Of a stretch of 64,000 bases of DNA, positions 41,167 to 50,427 are shown one piece after another; positions within the stretch are counted from its first letter, which is position 1, and each line of letters opens with the position of its first letter. The position numbers and the translations under genes were made by a program. Location: the NCBI RefSeq assembly GCF_036013645.1, contig NZ_CP107869.1:5704001-5768000 (forward strand), written 5' to 3'. The stretch comes from Streptomyces sp. NBC_00490. Lineage in GTDB: Bacteria; Actinomycetota; Actinomycetes; Streptomycetales; Streptomycetaceae. The notes under the pieces were generated by a model. The model was not told where the DNA came from and did not search any database. It worked only from the letters and a program-made list of their open reading frames with translations.

Positions 41167-42291
41167 ATGACGAGCATCGGTGGTGCAGAGATGGTCGACT
41201 GGAATCTCGCGGTGGCGACCGCGACCCGGCTCGTGAGGCCGGGCCCGGAGGTGAGCCGCGACGAGGCCAGGGCCGTCGTCGCCGAGTTGCGCAAGCACGC
41301 GAGGGCCTCGGAGGAACATGTCCGCGGCTTCACCCGAATGGGTACCGAGGAGACCCACGACACCCCGCTCCTCGTCGTGGACCGCGCGGGCTGGGTCAAG
41401 GCGAACGTCGCCGGCTTCCGGGAACTCCTGAAGCCGCTGCTGGAGAAGATGCAGGAACGTCGCAGCAGCACTCCGGGCGGTGCGGTCCTCGGCGCCGTCG
41501 GCGGCAAGGTGACCGGCGTCGAACTCGGGATGCTGCTGTCCTTCCTGGCCTCCCGAGTCCTCGGCCAGTACGAGACCTTCGCCCCGTCCACCCGCGAACT
41601 CCCCGCAGGCGCCAACGGCGGCGGCCGCCTCCTGCTGGTCGCGCCGAACATCGTGCACGTGGAGCGCGAACTCGACGTGGAACCCCACGACTTCCGCCTG
41701 TGGGTGACCCTGCACGAGGAGACGCACCGCACGCAGTTCACCGCCGTGCCCTGGCTGCGGGACCACCTGGAGGGTGAAATCCAGTCGTTCTTGGGGGAGA
41801 CCGAGGTCGACCCCATGACCGTCCTGGAACGCATCCGGGAGGCCGCCCAGTCGCTTGCCGGCGGGCGCCCCGAGGGCGAGGAGGAGGACGGCGGACGGTC
41901 GTTGGTGGAGATCGTGCAGACGCCCGCCCAGCGGGAGATCCTCGGCCGCCTCACCGCCGTGATGTCCCTCCTGGAGGGGCATGCCGACTTCGTGATGGAC
42001 GGAGTGGGTCCGGAAGTCGTACCGACCGTCCAGGAGATCCGGGAGAAGTTCCAGCAGCGTCGCGCCAAGGGCGCCTCCCGCCTGGACATGGCCCTGCGCA
42101 AGCTGCTCGGTCTGGATGCCAAACTCAGGCAGTACCGCGACGGCGAACGCTTCGTACGCGCGGTCGTCAACGAGGTCGGCATGGACGGCTTCAACCGTGT
42201 GTGGACCTCCCCCAACACCCTTCCGACGAAGACGGAGATCGCCAAACCGGCGGACTGGATCGCGCGGGTGCACCGCAAGGCCGAGTCGTGA
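41167..42291 (+). CDS. Zinc-dependent metalloprotease-like protein (DUF2342)
   Basis: A 374-residue soluble protein with an HExxH zinc motif in TLHEETHRTQFTAV (about residues 180-190) and a helical surrounding typical of the DUF2342/F420-associated family of actinobacteria. Some sequences of this family are annotated as coenzyme F420 biosynthesis-associated without proof. It is regularly found just before tilS in actinobacteria, as here. The substrate is unknown. Confidence 0.88.
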   Translation: MTSIGGAEMVDWNLAVATATRLVRPGPEVSRDEARAVVAELRKHARASEEHVRGFTRMGTEETHDTPLLVVDRAGWVKANVAGFRELLKPLLEKMQERRSSTPGGAVLGAVGGKVTGVELGMLLSFLASRVLGQYETFAPSTRELPAGANGGGRLLLVAPNIVHVERELDVEPHDFRLWVTLHEETHRTQFTAVPWLRDHLEGEIQSFLGETEVDPMTVLERIREAAQSLAGGRPEGEEEDGGRSLVEIVQTPAQREILGRLTAVMSLLEGHADFVMDGVGPEVVPTVQEIREKFQQRRAKGASRLDMALRKLLGLDAKLRQYRDGERFVRAVVNEVGMDGFNRVWTSPNTLPTKTEIAKPADWIARVHRKAES

Positions 42292-42483
42292 GCCCCGCGG
42301 AGGGGTCGTGAAAGAAAACCGGCCGACGGCAGGCGAACGCCCCTTCAATCACCCGTCCGAGGGACCGTGAGCCCTGGGTAGGCGTGCAATGCTCGGGGAA
42401 CGGCCCGGTTCTGTCACCATCTACACACTCTGAGTGACCGAACTCGGGTCTCACCCCCGAAAACTTCATGAAGGGAACCGGAC

Positions 42484-43512
42484 ATGGGTCCCCATCCTGC
42501 GGTCGCGGCGATACGCCTGGCGGTCCGCCGCGCCCTCCACGACATCCTCAACGACCATCAGACCTCCTCCGCCGAGAAAACCCCGCATGAGCGCCCGCCG
42601 TTGCCGCTCGTGCTCGTGGCGTGCTCCGGCGGCGCCGACTCCATGGCCCTCGCCTCCGCTCTCGCGTTCGAGGCTCCCAAACTCGGCATCCGCGCGGGTG
42701 GCGTCACCGTCGACCACGGCCTCCAGCCCGGCTCCGATCTGCGCGCCGACGAAGTCGCCCTGCGCCTGCGCGAACTCGGGCTCGACCCCGTCGAGTCCGT
42801 CGCCGTGACCGTCGGCCGCGAAGGCGGACCCGAAGCAGCCGCCCGCGACGCCCGCTACGCCGCCCTCGACGCCGCCTCCGCGCGCCATGGAGCCTGCGCC
42901 GTTCTGCTCGGCCACACGCGCGACGACCAGGCCGAGACCGTCCTGCTGGGCCTCGCCCGCGGCTCCGGCATCCGCTCCCTGTCGGGAATGGCCGCGGTCT
43001 CGGGGGCCGGCGGCCGTTACCGCCGCCCCTTCCTCCAGCTCGACCGGCAGACCGCCCGCAAGGCCTGTCTGGTCCAGTCGCTCCCCGTCTGGGACGACCC
43101 GCACAACGCGGACCCGGCGTACACACGTTCCCGCCTGCGCCACGAAGGCCTGCCCGCCCTGGAGAAGGCCCTCGGCAAAGGCGTCGTGGAGGCACTCGCC
43201 CGTACGGCCCAGCTCTCCCGCGACGACGCCGACGCCCTCGACGCCTGGGCCAGCCAGGCCGAGACCGCCGTCCGCGACGCCGCCGGCCTCCTGGAGTGCG
43301 CCAAGCTCTACGCCCTGCCGCCCGCCGTGCGCCGCCGCATCCTGCGCCGCGCGGCCATCGAGGCCGGCGCCCCCGCGGGCTCGCTCTTCGCTCGCCACAT
43401 CGAGGAAGTCGACCGGCTGATCACCGGCTGGCGCGGCCAGGGAGCCATCAATCTCCCCGGCAAGGTCGTCGCCCAGCGCCAGGGTGGCAGACTGGTGATT
43501 CGGCAAGGCTGA
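42484..43512 (+). CDS. tilS: tRNA(Ile)-lysidine synthase
   Basis: A 342-residue N-type ATP pyrophosphatase with the PP-loop [13 protein letters not shown] (about residues 43-55) and the family segments [10 protein letters not shown] and [15 protein letters not shown]. It converts C34 of the tRNA-Ile(CAU) anticodon to lysidine so that it reads AUA. It is shorter than the E. coli enzyme because the last C-terminal domain is reduced, as usual in actinobacteria. It is followed by hpt after 33 bp. Confidence 0.93.
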   Translation: MGPHPAVAAIRLAVRRALHDILNDHQTSSAEKTPHERPPLPLVLVACSGGADSMALASALAFEAPKLGIRAGGVTVDHGLQPGSDLRADEVALRLRELGLDPVESVAVTVGREGGPEAAARDARYAALDAASARHGACAVLLGHTRDDQAETVLLGLARGSGIRSLSGMAAVSGAGGRYRRPFLQLDRQTARKACLVQSLPVWDDPHNADPAYTRSRLRHEGLPALEKALGKGVVEALARTAQLSRDDADALDAWASQAETAVRDAAGLLECAKLYALPPAVRRRILRRAAIEAGAPAGSLFARHIEEVDRLITGWRGQGAINLPGKVVAQRQGGRLVIRQG

Positions 43513-43545
43513 ATCCTTACGCCCCTCAGCGGGGCCGGACAGCTG

Positions 43546-44124
43546 GTGGGACGACCGAAAGTGATGCGGGTGGACGCGAAAGACATGGGCACCGACCTCA
43601 AAGAGGTGCTCATCACCAAGGAAGAGATCGACGCCAAGCTCGTCGAGCTGGCCGCGAAGATCGACGCGGAGTACGCGGGCAAGGATCTGCTCATCGTCGG
43701 CGTCCTGAAGGGCGCGGTGATGGTCATGGCCGACCTCGCGCGGGCGCTGTCCACCCCCGTCACCATGGACTGGATGGCCGTGTCGTCGTACGGCGCGGGC
43801 ACCCAGTCCTCCGGTGTCGTCCGGATCCTCAAGGACCTCGACACCGACATCAAGGGCAAGCACGTCCTGATCGTCGAGGACATCATCGACTCCGGCCTGA
43901 CCCTGTCGTGGCTGCTGTCGAACCTCGGCTCGCGCGAGCCGGAGACGCTCAAGGTGTGCACCCTGCTGCGCAAGCCGGACGCCGCCAAGGTCGCCATCGA
44001 CGTCGAGTGGGTCGGCTTCGACATCCCCAATGAGTTCGTCGTGGGCTACGGCCTCGACTACGCCGAGAAGTACCGCAACCTGCCGTTCGTCGGTACGCTC
44101 GCGCCCCACGTCTACGGCGGCTGA
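43546..44124 (+). CDS. hpt: Hypoxanthine phosphoribosyltransferase
   Basis: A 192-residue purine salvage enzyme. The PRPP-binding motif is [16 protein letters not shown] (about residues 107-122), with [13 protein letters not shown] and [14 protein letters not shown] before and [17 protein letters not shown] after it. It makes IMP or GMP from hypoxanthine or guanine. In many bacteria the tilS-hpt-ftsH order is kept and Hpt contacts FtsH or TilS. The GTG at 43546 gives this length; an ATG at 43564 (MRVDAKDMG) is also possible since neither has a strong ribosome-binding site. Confidence 0.93.
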   Translation: MGRPKVMRVDAKDMGTDLKEVLITKEEIDAKLVELAAKIDAEYAGKDLLIVGVLKGAVMVMADLARALSTPVTMDWMAVSSYGAGTQSSGVVRILKDLDTDIKGKHVLIVEDIIDSGLTLSWLLSNLGSREPETLKVCTLLRKPDAAKVAIDVEWVGFDIPNEFVVGYGLDYAEKYRNLPFVGTLAPHVYGG

Positions 44125-44306
44125 CCCGAAGGGCCCAGCCCCGTAGGAAGATCGGGAACCCTGGCGGGCGCCACGCCGTTGGAGCATGCAGACGGGTCGT
44201 CAGCCGTCCTGTGCGTCTTCGGACGACAATGCTGGGGTACCGTCAGAAGAACTGTCTTATCAAACTCACTATGGCAGGAGGGACGGGGCGACACCGCTCC
44301 GTATGG

Positions 44307-46346
44307 ATGGACGTGAAGCGATACTTCCGTGGGCCGGTCATGTGGATCGTGCTGGCCGTCCTTGCCGTGGTCGTGTTGATGCAGGTTGTCGGCTCGTCCG
44401 GCGGCTACAAGACGGTGGACACCGGCCAGGTCGTCCAGGCGATCAATGAGAACAAGGTCGAATCAGCCAAACTGACCACCGGCGACGAGCAGACCATCAA
44501 GGTCCAGCTCAAGGACGGCCAAAAGGTCGAGGGCAGCTCCAAGATCCAGGCGAGCTATATCGGCGACCAGGGTGTGGACATCGCCAACACCCTGCAGGGC
44601 AAGTTCCAGCAGAAGCAGATCCCCGACGGGTACACCGTCTCGCCGACGAAGCAGAACGCCTTCGTCGGGATCCTGCTCTCCCTGCTCCCCTTCGTCCTCA
44701 TCGTGGTCGTCTTCCTGTTCCTGATGAATCAGATGCAGGGCGGCGGCTCCCGGGTCATGAACTTCGGGAAGTCCAAGGCGAAGCTCATCACCAAGGACAC
44801 CCCCAAGACGACGTTCGCCGACGTCGCCGGATCCGACGAGGCCGTCGAGGAGCTCCACGAGATCAAGGAGTTCCTCCAGGAGCCGGCGAAGTTCCAGGCC
44901 GTCGGCGCCAAGATTCCCAAGGGCGTACTGCTGTACGGCCCGCCCGGCACCGGTAAGACCCTGCTCGCGCGTGCTGTCGCGGGTGAGGCAGGCGTGCCGT
45001 TCTACTCGATCTCCGGTTCCGACTTCGTCGAGATGTTCGTCGGTGTCGGTGCCTCCCGAGTCCGTGACCTCTTCGAGCAGGCCAAGGCGAACGCCCCGGC
45101 GATCGTCTTCGTCGACGAGATCGACGCGGTCGGCCGCCATCGTGGCGCCGGCCTCGGCGGTGGTCACGACGAGCGCGAGCAGACCCTGAACCAGCTGCTC
45201 GTCGAGATGGACGGCTTCGACGTGAAGGGCGGCGTCATCCTGATCGCCGCCACGAACCGGCCCGACATCCTCGACCCGGCCCTTCTGCGCCCCGGCCGCT
45301 TCGACCGCCAGATCGCGGTCGACCGACCGGACATGCAGGGCCGTCTGGAGATCCTCAAGGTTCACCAGAAGGGCAAGCCGGTCGCACCGGACGTCGACCT
45401 GTCGGCGGTCGCCCGCCGGACGCCGGGCTTCACCGGCGCGGACCTGTCGAACGTGCTGAACGAAGCGGCGCTCCTGACGGCGCGCAGCGACAAGAAGCTG
45501 ATCGACAACCACATGCTCGACGAGGCCATCGACCGCGTCGTGGCGGGTCCGCAGAAGCGGACCCGGATCATGTCGGACAAGGAAAAGAAGATCACCGCGT
45601 ACCACGAGGGCGGACACGCCCTGGTCGCGGCGGCCTCCCCGAACTCCGACCCCGTCCACAAGATCACCATCCTGTCCCGCGGCCGTGCCCTGGGCTACAC
45701 GATGGTGCTCCCGGACGAGGACAAGTACTCGACCACGCGCAACGAGATGCTCGACCAGCTCGCCTACATGCTGGGCGGCCGCGCGGCCGAGGAACTGGTC
45801 TTCCACGACCCGACCACGGGCGCCGCGAACGACATCGAGAAGGCCACGGCGACGGCCCGCGCGATGGTCACGCAGTACGGCATGACCGAGCGTCTCGGCG
45901 CCATCAAGTTCGGTGGCGACAACACCGAGCCGTTCCTGGGCCGGGAGATGTCGCACCCGCGTGACTACTCGGAAGAGGTCGCCGCGCTGGTCGACGAGGA
46001 GGTCAAGAAGCTCATCGAGACGGCGCACAACGAGGCCTGGGAGATCCTGGTCGAGAACCGCGACGTCCTCGACGCGCTCGTACTCCAGCTGCTGGAGAAG
46101 GAGACGCTGAACAAGGAACAGATCGCCGAGGTCTTCGCTCCCATCGTCAAGCGTCCCCCGCGGCCGGCCTGGACCGGCTCCTCCCGCCGCACGCCGTCCA
46201 CCCGTCCGCCGGTGCTCTCCCCCAAGGAGCTCGCACTGACGAACGGCGCCAACGGTGCGACGCCGGCGATCACCACCGCCAAGTCCACGGCGGCGGACTC
46301 CTCCCCGGCGGCCGAGCCGGTCACCGAGGACCGTCCGGAGAACTGA
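44307..46346 (+). CDS. ftsH: Membrane ATP-dependent zinc metalloprotease FtsH
   Basis: A 679-residue protease. The first membrane helix ([17 protein letters not shown]) is at about residues 12-28 and the second ([18 protein letters not shown]) at about 125-142, with an extracytoplasmic domain between. AAA+ motifs are [11 protein letters not shown] (Walker A), [11 protein letters not shown] (Walker B) and the [12 protein letters not shown]. The zinc site is AYHEGGHAL. The C-terminal tail of about 70 residues is Ala/Ser/Thr-rich. It degrades misfolded and regulatory membrane proteins. The ATG at MDVKRYFRG was chosen by homology; an in-frame ATG at 44271 would add 12 residues. Confidence 0.95.
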   Translation: MDVKRYFRGPVMWIVLAVLAVVVLMQVVGSSGGYKTVDTGQVVQAINENKVESAKLTTGDEQTIKVQLKDGQKVEGSSKIQASYIGDQGVDIANTLQGKFQQKQIPDGYTVSPTKQNAFVGILLSLLPFVLIVVVFLFLMNQMQGGGSRVMNFGKSKAKLITKDTPKTTFADVAGSDEAVEELHEIKEFLQEPAKFQAVGAKIPKGVLLYGPPGTGKTLLARAVAGEAGVPFYSISGSDFVEMFVGVGASRVRDLFEQAKANAPAIVFVDEIDAVGRHRGAGLGGGHDEREQTLNQLLVEMDGFDVKGGVILIAATNRPDILDPALLRPGRFDRQIAVDRPDMQGRLEILKVHQKGKPVAPDVDLSAVARRTPGFTGADLSNVLNEAALLTARSDKKLIDNHMLDEAIDRVVAGPQKRTRIMSDKEKKITAYHEGGHALVAAASPNSDPVHKITILSRGRALGYTMVLPDEDKYSTTRNEMLDQLAYMLGGRAAEELVFHDPTTGAANDIEKATATARAMVTQYGMTERLGAIKFGGDNTEPFLGREMSHPRDYSEEVAALVDEEVKKLIETAHNEAWEILVENRDVLDALVLQLLEKETLNKEQIAEVFAPIVKRPPRPAWTGSSRRTPSTRPPVLSPKELALTNGANGATPAITTAKSTAADSSPAAEPVTEDRPEN

Positions 46347-46386
46347 CACCCCGGGCCCCGGTGACCTCACCGGGCCCGGAATGGAT

Positions 46387-46422
46387 GCCGCGCCCCCCAG
46401 GATCTAGCCTGGGGGGCGCGGC
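46387..46422 (+). terminator. Strong hairpin between ftsH and folE
   Basis: GCCGCGCCCCCCAGG (46387-46401) pairs perfectly with CCTGGGGGGCGCGGC (46408-46422), loop ATCTAG, followed by GCTTTT. A second GC-rich hairpin lies just before it (about 46351-46379). Confidence 0.9.
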
Positions 46423-46465
46423 GCTTTTCGGCCGCGTCGGCAGGACACCCAGGAACGAGGCAGAG

Positions 46466-47071
46466 ATGACCGACCCCGTGACGCTGGACGGCGAGGGCTC
46501 GATCGGCGAGTTCGACGAGAAGCGCGCCGAGAACGCGGTGCGCGAGCTGTTGATCGCGGTGGGGGAGGACCCTGACCGGGAGGGGCTCAGGGAGACGCCG
46601 GGGCGGGTGGCCCGGGCGTATCAGGAGATATTCGCCGGACTGTGGCAGAAGCCCGAGGACGTACTGACGACGACGTTCGACCTGGGGCACGACGAGATGG
46701 TGCTCGTGAAGGACATCGAGGTGTACTCCACGTGTGAGCATCACCTGGTGCCGTTCCGGGGTGTCGCGCACGTCGGCTACATTCCGGCCACCAGCGGCAA
46801 GATCACCGGTCTGTCCAAGCTGGCGCGGCTGGTGGATGTCTACGCCCGTCGGCCGCAGGTGCAGGAACGACTCACCACGCAGATCGCGGACTCCCTGATG
46901 GAGATCCTTGAGCCGCGCGGCGTGATCGTCGTCGTCGAGTGCGAGCACATGTGCATGTCGATGCGCGGCATCCGCAAGCCGGGCGCGAAGACCATAACGT
47001 CGGCGGTGCGGGGGCAGCTGCGGGATGCGGCGACACGCAATGAGGCGATGAGCCTCATCATGGCCCGCTGA
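46466..47071 (+). CDS. folE: GTP cyclohydrolase I
   Basis: A 201-residue enzyme. The family blocks are [21 protein letters not shown] (about residues 28-48), zinc ligands Cys and His in [32 protein letters not shown], and the third ligand Cys in [12 protein letters not shown]. It converts GTP to dihydroneopterin triphosphate, the first step of folate synthesis. The start has AGGAACGAGG upstream. Separated from ftsH by a terminator, so it probably has its own promoter. The rest of the folate genes face it from the other strand. Confidence 0.95.
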   Translation: MTDPVTLDGEGSIGEFDEKRAENAVRELLIAVGEDPDREGLRETPGRVARAYQEIFAGLWQKPEDVLTTTFDLGHDEMVLVKDIEVYSTCEHHLVPFRGVAHVGYIPATSGKITGLSKLARLVDVYARRPQVQERLTTQIADSLMEILEPRGVIVVVECEHMCMSMRGIRKPGAKTITSAVRGQLRDAATRNEAMSLIMAR

Positions 47072-47128
47072 CGCACCGGACAGGGCGTCCATAGGCTGGA
47101 GCGCGGCCCGGAGCGGGGCTTTTCGGCG

Positions 47129-47614
47129 CTAGGCCGCCGACGCCGCCCCCGTGTTCCGGTCGTCGTCCTCCGGGAGCCTGCAGACCCGCTCCAGGAAGAT
47201 CGCGGCCACTATGACCGCGATACCCGCCAGAACCGAGAAGCCGGCGTAGATGGCCTGGTCGCGTCGTGCGGGGATGTCGAGGGATTCCAGGAGGAAGACC
47301 CCTGTGCCGCCGTACATACCGGCGACCAGGGCGGCCACGAGGGCGCTGGCCTGACCGAAGACGACCGCGCGGGCCGCCATCAGGGGGTCGACGCCCTTGG
47401 CCTCGGGGCGCCGCTCACGCTGGGCCTTGAGACGGGAGCGGATAGAGAGCGCCGTGGCGATGAGGACCACGGCGATCAGGGCCAGGACGATGGGGGCGGC
47501 CAGGGGGACGCTGGGCAGGGTCCCGATCGAGTTCCACAGGCGGGCGCCCGCCCAGGACAGGATTGCGGCGATGACGAAGACGCCGGCCAGCAGCCTGATG
47601 CGCAGCTCTCTCAC
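47129..47614 (-). CDS. DUF3180 membrane protein
   Basis: A 161-residue protein with four hydrophobic segments (LAGVFVIAAILSWAGARLW, LAAPIVLALIAVVLIATAL, ALVAALVAGMYGGTGVFLL, AGIAVIVAAIFLE) and a charged loop of about 25 residues in the middle. The function is unknown, but the family is regularly downstream of folK in actinobacteria. The start is a GTG 56 bp downstream of folK, so it is probably the last gene of the folate operon. Confidence 0.88.
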   Translation of the reverse strand: MRELRIRLLAGVFVIAAILSWAGARLWNSIGTLPSVPLAAPIVLALIAVVLIATALSIRSRLKAQRERRPEAKGVDPLMAARAVVFGQASALVAALVAGMYGGTGVFLLESLDIPARRDQAIYAGFSVLAGIAVIVAAIFLERVCRLPEDDDRNTGAASAA

Positions 47615-47670
47615 GGTGCCCCTTCAGCTCCCCCGGAACCCACGAACAGTGGTTGCTTTGACCTTAACGA

Positions 47671-48282
47671 CTACTCGGGCAGCCGGAGTTCCAGGTCCGG
47701 GCGGGCTTCGACGCCGATTCGGGTGACGGTGGCCAGCAGGCCGGACACCGGGCCGCGGCCTGGGAGCTGTGCCTGCGGTTCCACGTCGTTCCACGGCACC
47801 AGGACGAAGGCGCGTTCATGGGCGCGCGGGTGGGGGAGCGTGAGCGTCGGGTCGTCGGAGACGACATCGGCGTAGGCCACGATGTCGACGTCGAGGGTGC
47901 GGGCGCCCCAGCGCTCGTCCCGTACGCGGTGGAAGGCCTCCTCTACCGCGTGGGCCCGCTCCAGGAGCGAGGACGGGGGCAGCGTCGTCTTCACCACGAC
48001 GACCGCGTTGAAGTACGACGGCTGGCTGCCGGGCTCGACGCCCCACGGCTCCGTCTCGTAGACCGGGGAGACCGCCTTCACGCGGACGCCGGGGGTGTCC
48101 TCGAGGGCGTCGATGGCCCCTTGGAGGGTCTCCAGGCGGTTGCCGAGGTTGGCGCCGAGGGAGATCACGGCCCGTTGCGGGTTGTGCAGCGTGGTGTCGG
48201 CGGCGTCGACCCGCTGTACGACGGAGGCGGGCACCGGCTGGACGGTCGGGTCGCTGTGACCCTCGGTGAACGAGGCAGTCAT
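47671..48282 (-). CDS. folK: Hydroxymethyl-dihydropterin pyrophosphokinase
   Basis: A 203-residue enzyme with an N-terminal extension of about 35 residues before the usual start AVISLGANLGNRLETLQ. Catalytic and pterin-binding segments are YETEPWGVEPG, SYFNAVVVVKTTL, WGARTLDVDIVAY (the DxD metal site) and LPHPRAHERAFVLVP. It transfers pyrophosphate from ATP to 6-hydroxymethyl-dihydropterin for FolP. It overlaps folB by ATGA. Confidence 0.95.
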   Translation of the reverse strand: MTASFTEGHSDPTVQPVPASVVQRVDAADTTLHNPQRAVISLGANLGNRLETLQGAIDALEDTPGVRVKAVSPVYETEPWGVEPGSQPSYFNAVVVVKTTLPPSSLLERAHAVEEAFHRVRDERWGARTLDVDIVAYADVVSDDPTLTLPHPRAHERAFVLVPWNDVEPQAQLPGRGPVSGLLATVTRIGVEARPDLELRLPE

Positions 48283-48638
48283 ACTCGGCTCCGGGTGATG
48301 GTGATCGTCACGTCGTCGAAGGGGACCGTGATCGGTGCGTCCGGTTTGTGGACGCAGACCTCGACCTCCTGGACCTCTTCGTGCTTCAGACAGGCCTGCG
48401 CGATGCGCTCCGCGAGCGTTTCGATGAGGTTGACGGGCTCGCCCTGGACGACGGCCACCACCTCCTCCGCCACGATTCCGTAGTGCGCGGTCTTCGACAG
48501 GTCGTCGTCGGCGGCGGCCGGCCGGGTGTCCAGTCCGAGGACGAGGTCCACGACGAAGGTCTGGCCCTTCTCGCGTTCCTCGGGGAACACACCGTGGTGC
48601 CCGCGGGCCTTCAGGCCGCGCAGCGCGACACGATCCAC
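48279..48638 (-). CDS. folB: Dihydroneopterin aldolase
   Basis: A 119-residue aldolase: VDRVALRGLKARGHHGVFPEE at the start (residues 1-21), YGIVAEEV, VNLIETLAERIAQACL, and the catalytic Lys in VCVHKPDAPI (about residue 98). It splits dihydroneopterin into 6-hydroxymethyl-dihydropterin and glycolaldehyde. GTG start with GGAG 8 bp upstream; length matches the family. It lies 249 bp after the NTF2-like gene; that gap shows no gene. Confidence 0.95.
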   Translation of the reverse strand: MDRVALRGLKARGHHGVFPEEREKGQTFVVDLVLGLDTRPAAADDDLSKTAHYGIVAEEVVAVVQGEPVNLIETLAERIAQACLKHEEVQEVEVCVHKPDAPITVPFDDVTITITRSRV

Positions 48639-48887
48639 GCGAATCACTCCTGCAATCGTCGGTGACGGCCGGTTCGTGTCGTGTGCGGACGGCACACCGG
48701 CCTCGAACGAATCTACCTGCGGGCACTGACAGGGCCGGGCCACGGGGGCGCCGGCCCGAGCCGGGGCCAGAGGTTTCATCGGGTGTTTCCCCTGGGGAAC
48801 CCGGTGGCTCACGGGTTGGTAGCCGCCCCTACCCGGGGGTCCGTGATTCCAACCACTTCTTGGTCCCCGCGGGGGGCGCCTACCCAC

Positions 48888-49391
48888 TCAGGAGGGGGTG
48901 CCGTCCGGTTCGTCCCCGTCGTTTTCGGCCAGAACGGGGGAGGCGTGGTGGGACCAGAGTTTCCAGCCGGACGGGGTGCGGCGGAACACGTTGGTCGCGA
49001 CCACCAGCTGGCCGACGAGCGGGCCGAGCTCCTCGCCGCCCTCGGGGGCGGGGCCGCCGCTGAGGATGTTCTCGGTGCAGTTCACGAGGGCGGTGTCGCC
49101 GGTGACGGAGACGTGCACGTCGGTGAGGAAGAACTGGATGTAGTCGGTGTTCGCCATGATCAGCGCGTACGACCGGAGGACCTCGCCGCGGCCGGTGAGC
49201 ACGGGCCAGCCGGGGTGCACGCAGGAGATCACGCCGCTGTCGGCCGGATCGTGGTACTCCTCGTCGACGCCGAGGTCGGCCGGGGTGAGCCAGAGGGAGG
49301 TCAGTTCCTCGAAGTCGCCGCGCTCCATCGCCTCGTAGTAGGTGGTGTTGGCGGCTTCCACCTGCTCGACGTCGGTGTGGGGGGCGCTCAC
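48888..49391 (-). CDS. NTF2-like/SnoaL-fold protein in the folate operon
   Basis: A 167-residue protein with the NTF2-like cone fold pattern: VEAANTTYYEAMERGDFEEL helix, SLWLTPADLG, HPGWPVLTGRGEVLRSY and WKLWSHHASPVL as the closing strand. The enzymatic role is unknown; the fold is shared by isomerases, dehydratases and binding proteins. It overlaps folP by 4 bp (GTGA), so its synthesis is tied to dihydropteroate synthase. Confidence 0.88.
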   Translation of the reverse strand: MSAPHTDVEQVEAANTTYYEAMERGDFEELTSLWLTPADLGVDEEYHDPADSGVISCVHPGWPVLTGRGEVLRSYALIMANTDYIQFFLTDVHVSVTGDTALVNCTENILSGGPAPEGGEELGPLVGQLVVATNVFRRTPSGWKLWSHHASPVLAENDGDEPDGTPS

Positions 49392-50341
49392 TGGTCGCCT
49401 TCGGGGGAGTGGGTTTCCGGGGTGCTCGCCGCGGCGGTGCGCGCCTGGCTCGCGTGCGCTGTTCCCCGCGCACGGTCCGATGTGCGCGCGCCCTCCACGG
49501 CGCGTGCGACCCGTACGGCGTCCGCCGTCGCGCGCACCTCGTGCACGCGCACCGCCCACGCGCCGGCCTGCGCCGCGAGGGCGGAGACGGCGGCCGTCGC
49601 GGCATCGCGCTCGCGGGCGGGGGGCGGGGCGCTCCCGGGGCCGGCGAGGACGCGGCCGAGGAAGCGCTTGCGGGAGGCGGCGACGAGGAGAGGGTGGCCG
49701 AGGGCGAGCAGTCGGTCGAGGTGGGCGAGGAGGACGAGGTCGTGCTCGGCGTCCTTGGAGAAGCCGAGGCCGGGGTCGACGACGACGCGGTCGGGGGCGA
49801 TACCGCCGGCGAGGACGGCCTCCACGCGCGCGTGGAGTTCGTCGACGACTTCCGCGACGACGTCGGCGTAGACGCCCTTGACGTTGCCGCCCTCCAGGAA
49901 GCCGCGCCAGTGCATGACGACGAAGGGGGCGCCGGAGTCGGCGACGACGGGAATCATCGCGGGGTCGGCGAGGCCGCCGCTGACGTCGTTGACGAGACGG
50001 GCGCCGGCGGCGAGGGCCTGTGCGGCGACCGAGGCGCGCATGGTGTCCACGGAGATGGTGACGCCCTCGGCGGCCAGGCCGCGGACCACGGGGATGACGC
50101 GCTTGAGCTCCTCGGCCTCGTCGACGCGGGTGGCGCCGGGGCGGGTGGACTCACCGCCGACGTCGACGAGGTCGGCGCCCTCCTCGACCAGGGCGAGGCC
50201 GTGCTTGACGGCGGCCGTCGTGTCGAACCAGCGGCCGCCGTCGGAGAAGGAGTCGGGGGTGACGTTGACGACTCCCATGACCGCGCAGCGGTCCCATTCC
50301 GGCAGCCCGACGACGCGCCCGCGTCCGCTCTGCTTGCTCAT
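49388..50341 (-). CDS. folP: Dihydropteroate synthase
   Basis: A 317-residue TIM-barrel enzyme. Motifs: VMGVVNVTPDSFSDGG (pterin/phosphate loop 1, about residues 21-36), VDVGGESTRPGA (loop 2), SVDTMRASVA, LVNDVSGG, PGLGFSKDAEHD and the RKRFLG lysine-arginine segment. A disordered tail of about 45 residues follows. It joins p-aminobenzoate to the pterin and is the sulfonamide target. First gene of the leftward folP-NTF2-folB-folK-DUF3180 run. Confidence 0.95.
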   Translation of the reverse strand: MSKQSGRGRVVGLPEWDRCAVMGVVNVTPDSFSDGGRWFDTTAAVKHGLALVEEGADLVDVGGESTRPGATRVDEAEELKRVIPVVRGLAAEGVTISVDTMRASVAAQALAAGARLVNDVSGGLADPAMIPVVADSGAPFVVMHWRGFLEGGNVKGVYADVVAEVVDELHARVEAVLAGGIAPDRVVVDPGLGFSKDAEHDLVLLAHLDRLLALGHPLLVAASRKRFLGRVLAGPGSAPPPARERDAATAAVSALAAQAGAWAVRVHEVRATADAVRVARAVEGARTSDRARGTAHASQARTAAASTPETHSPEGDQ

Positions 50342-50427
50342 GCGTTCAGCCTAGGCCCAGGAAGGAGCCGCAAGGCCGCCCGGCCCGGAGAGCGGGGGCC
50401 GCCCGCCGCGTCCCGGGCCGCCCGAGG

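Noticed and set aside
48639..48887. Small gene or riboswitch in the gap upstream of folB
   Set aside because: No start codon with ribosome-binding site, no conserved aptamer-like pattern recognised; it is probably leader or promoter sequence of folB.
50342..50427. Terminator between folP and the lysyltransferase-like gene
   Set aside because: Several GGCC/CCGG-rich stretches are present but no stem of convincing length and symmetry could be drawn.
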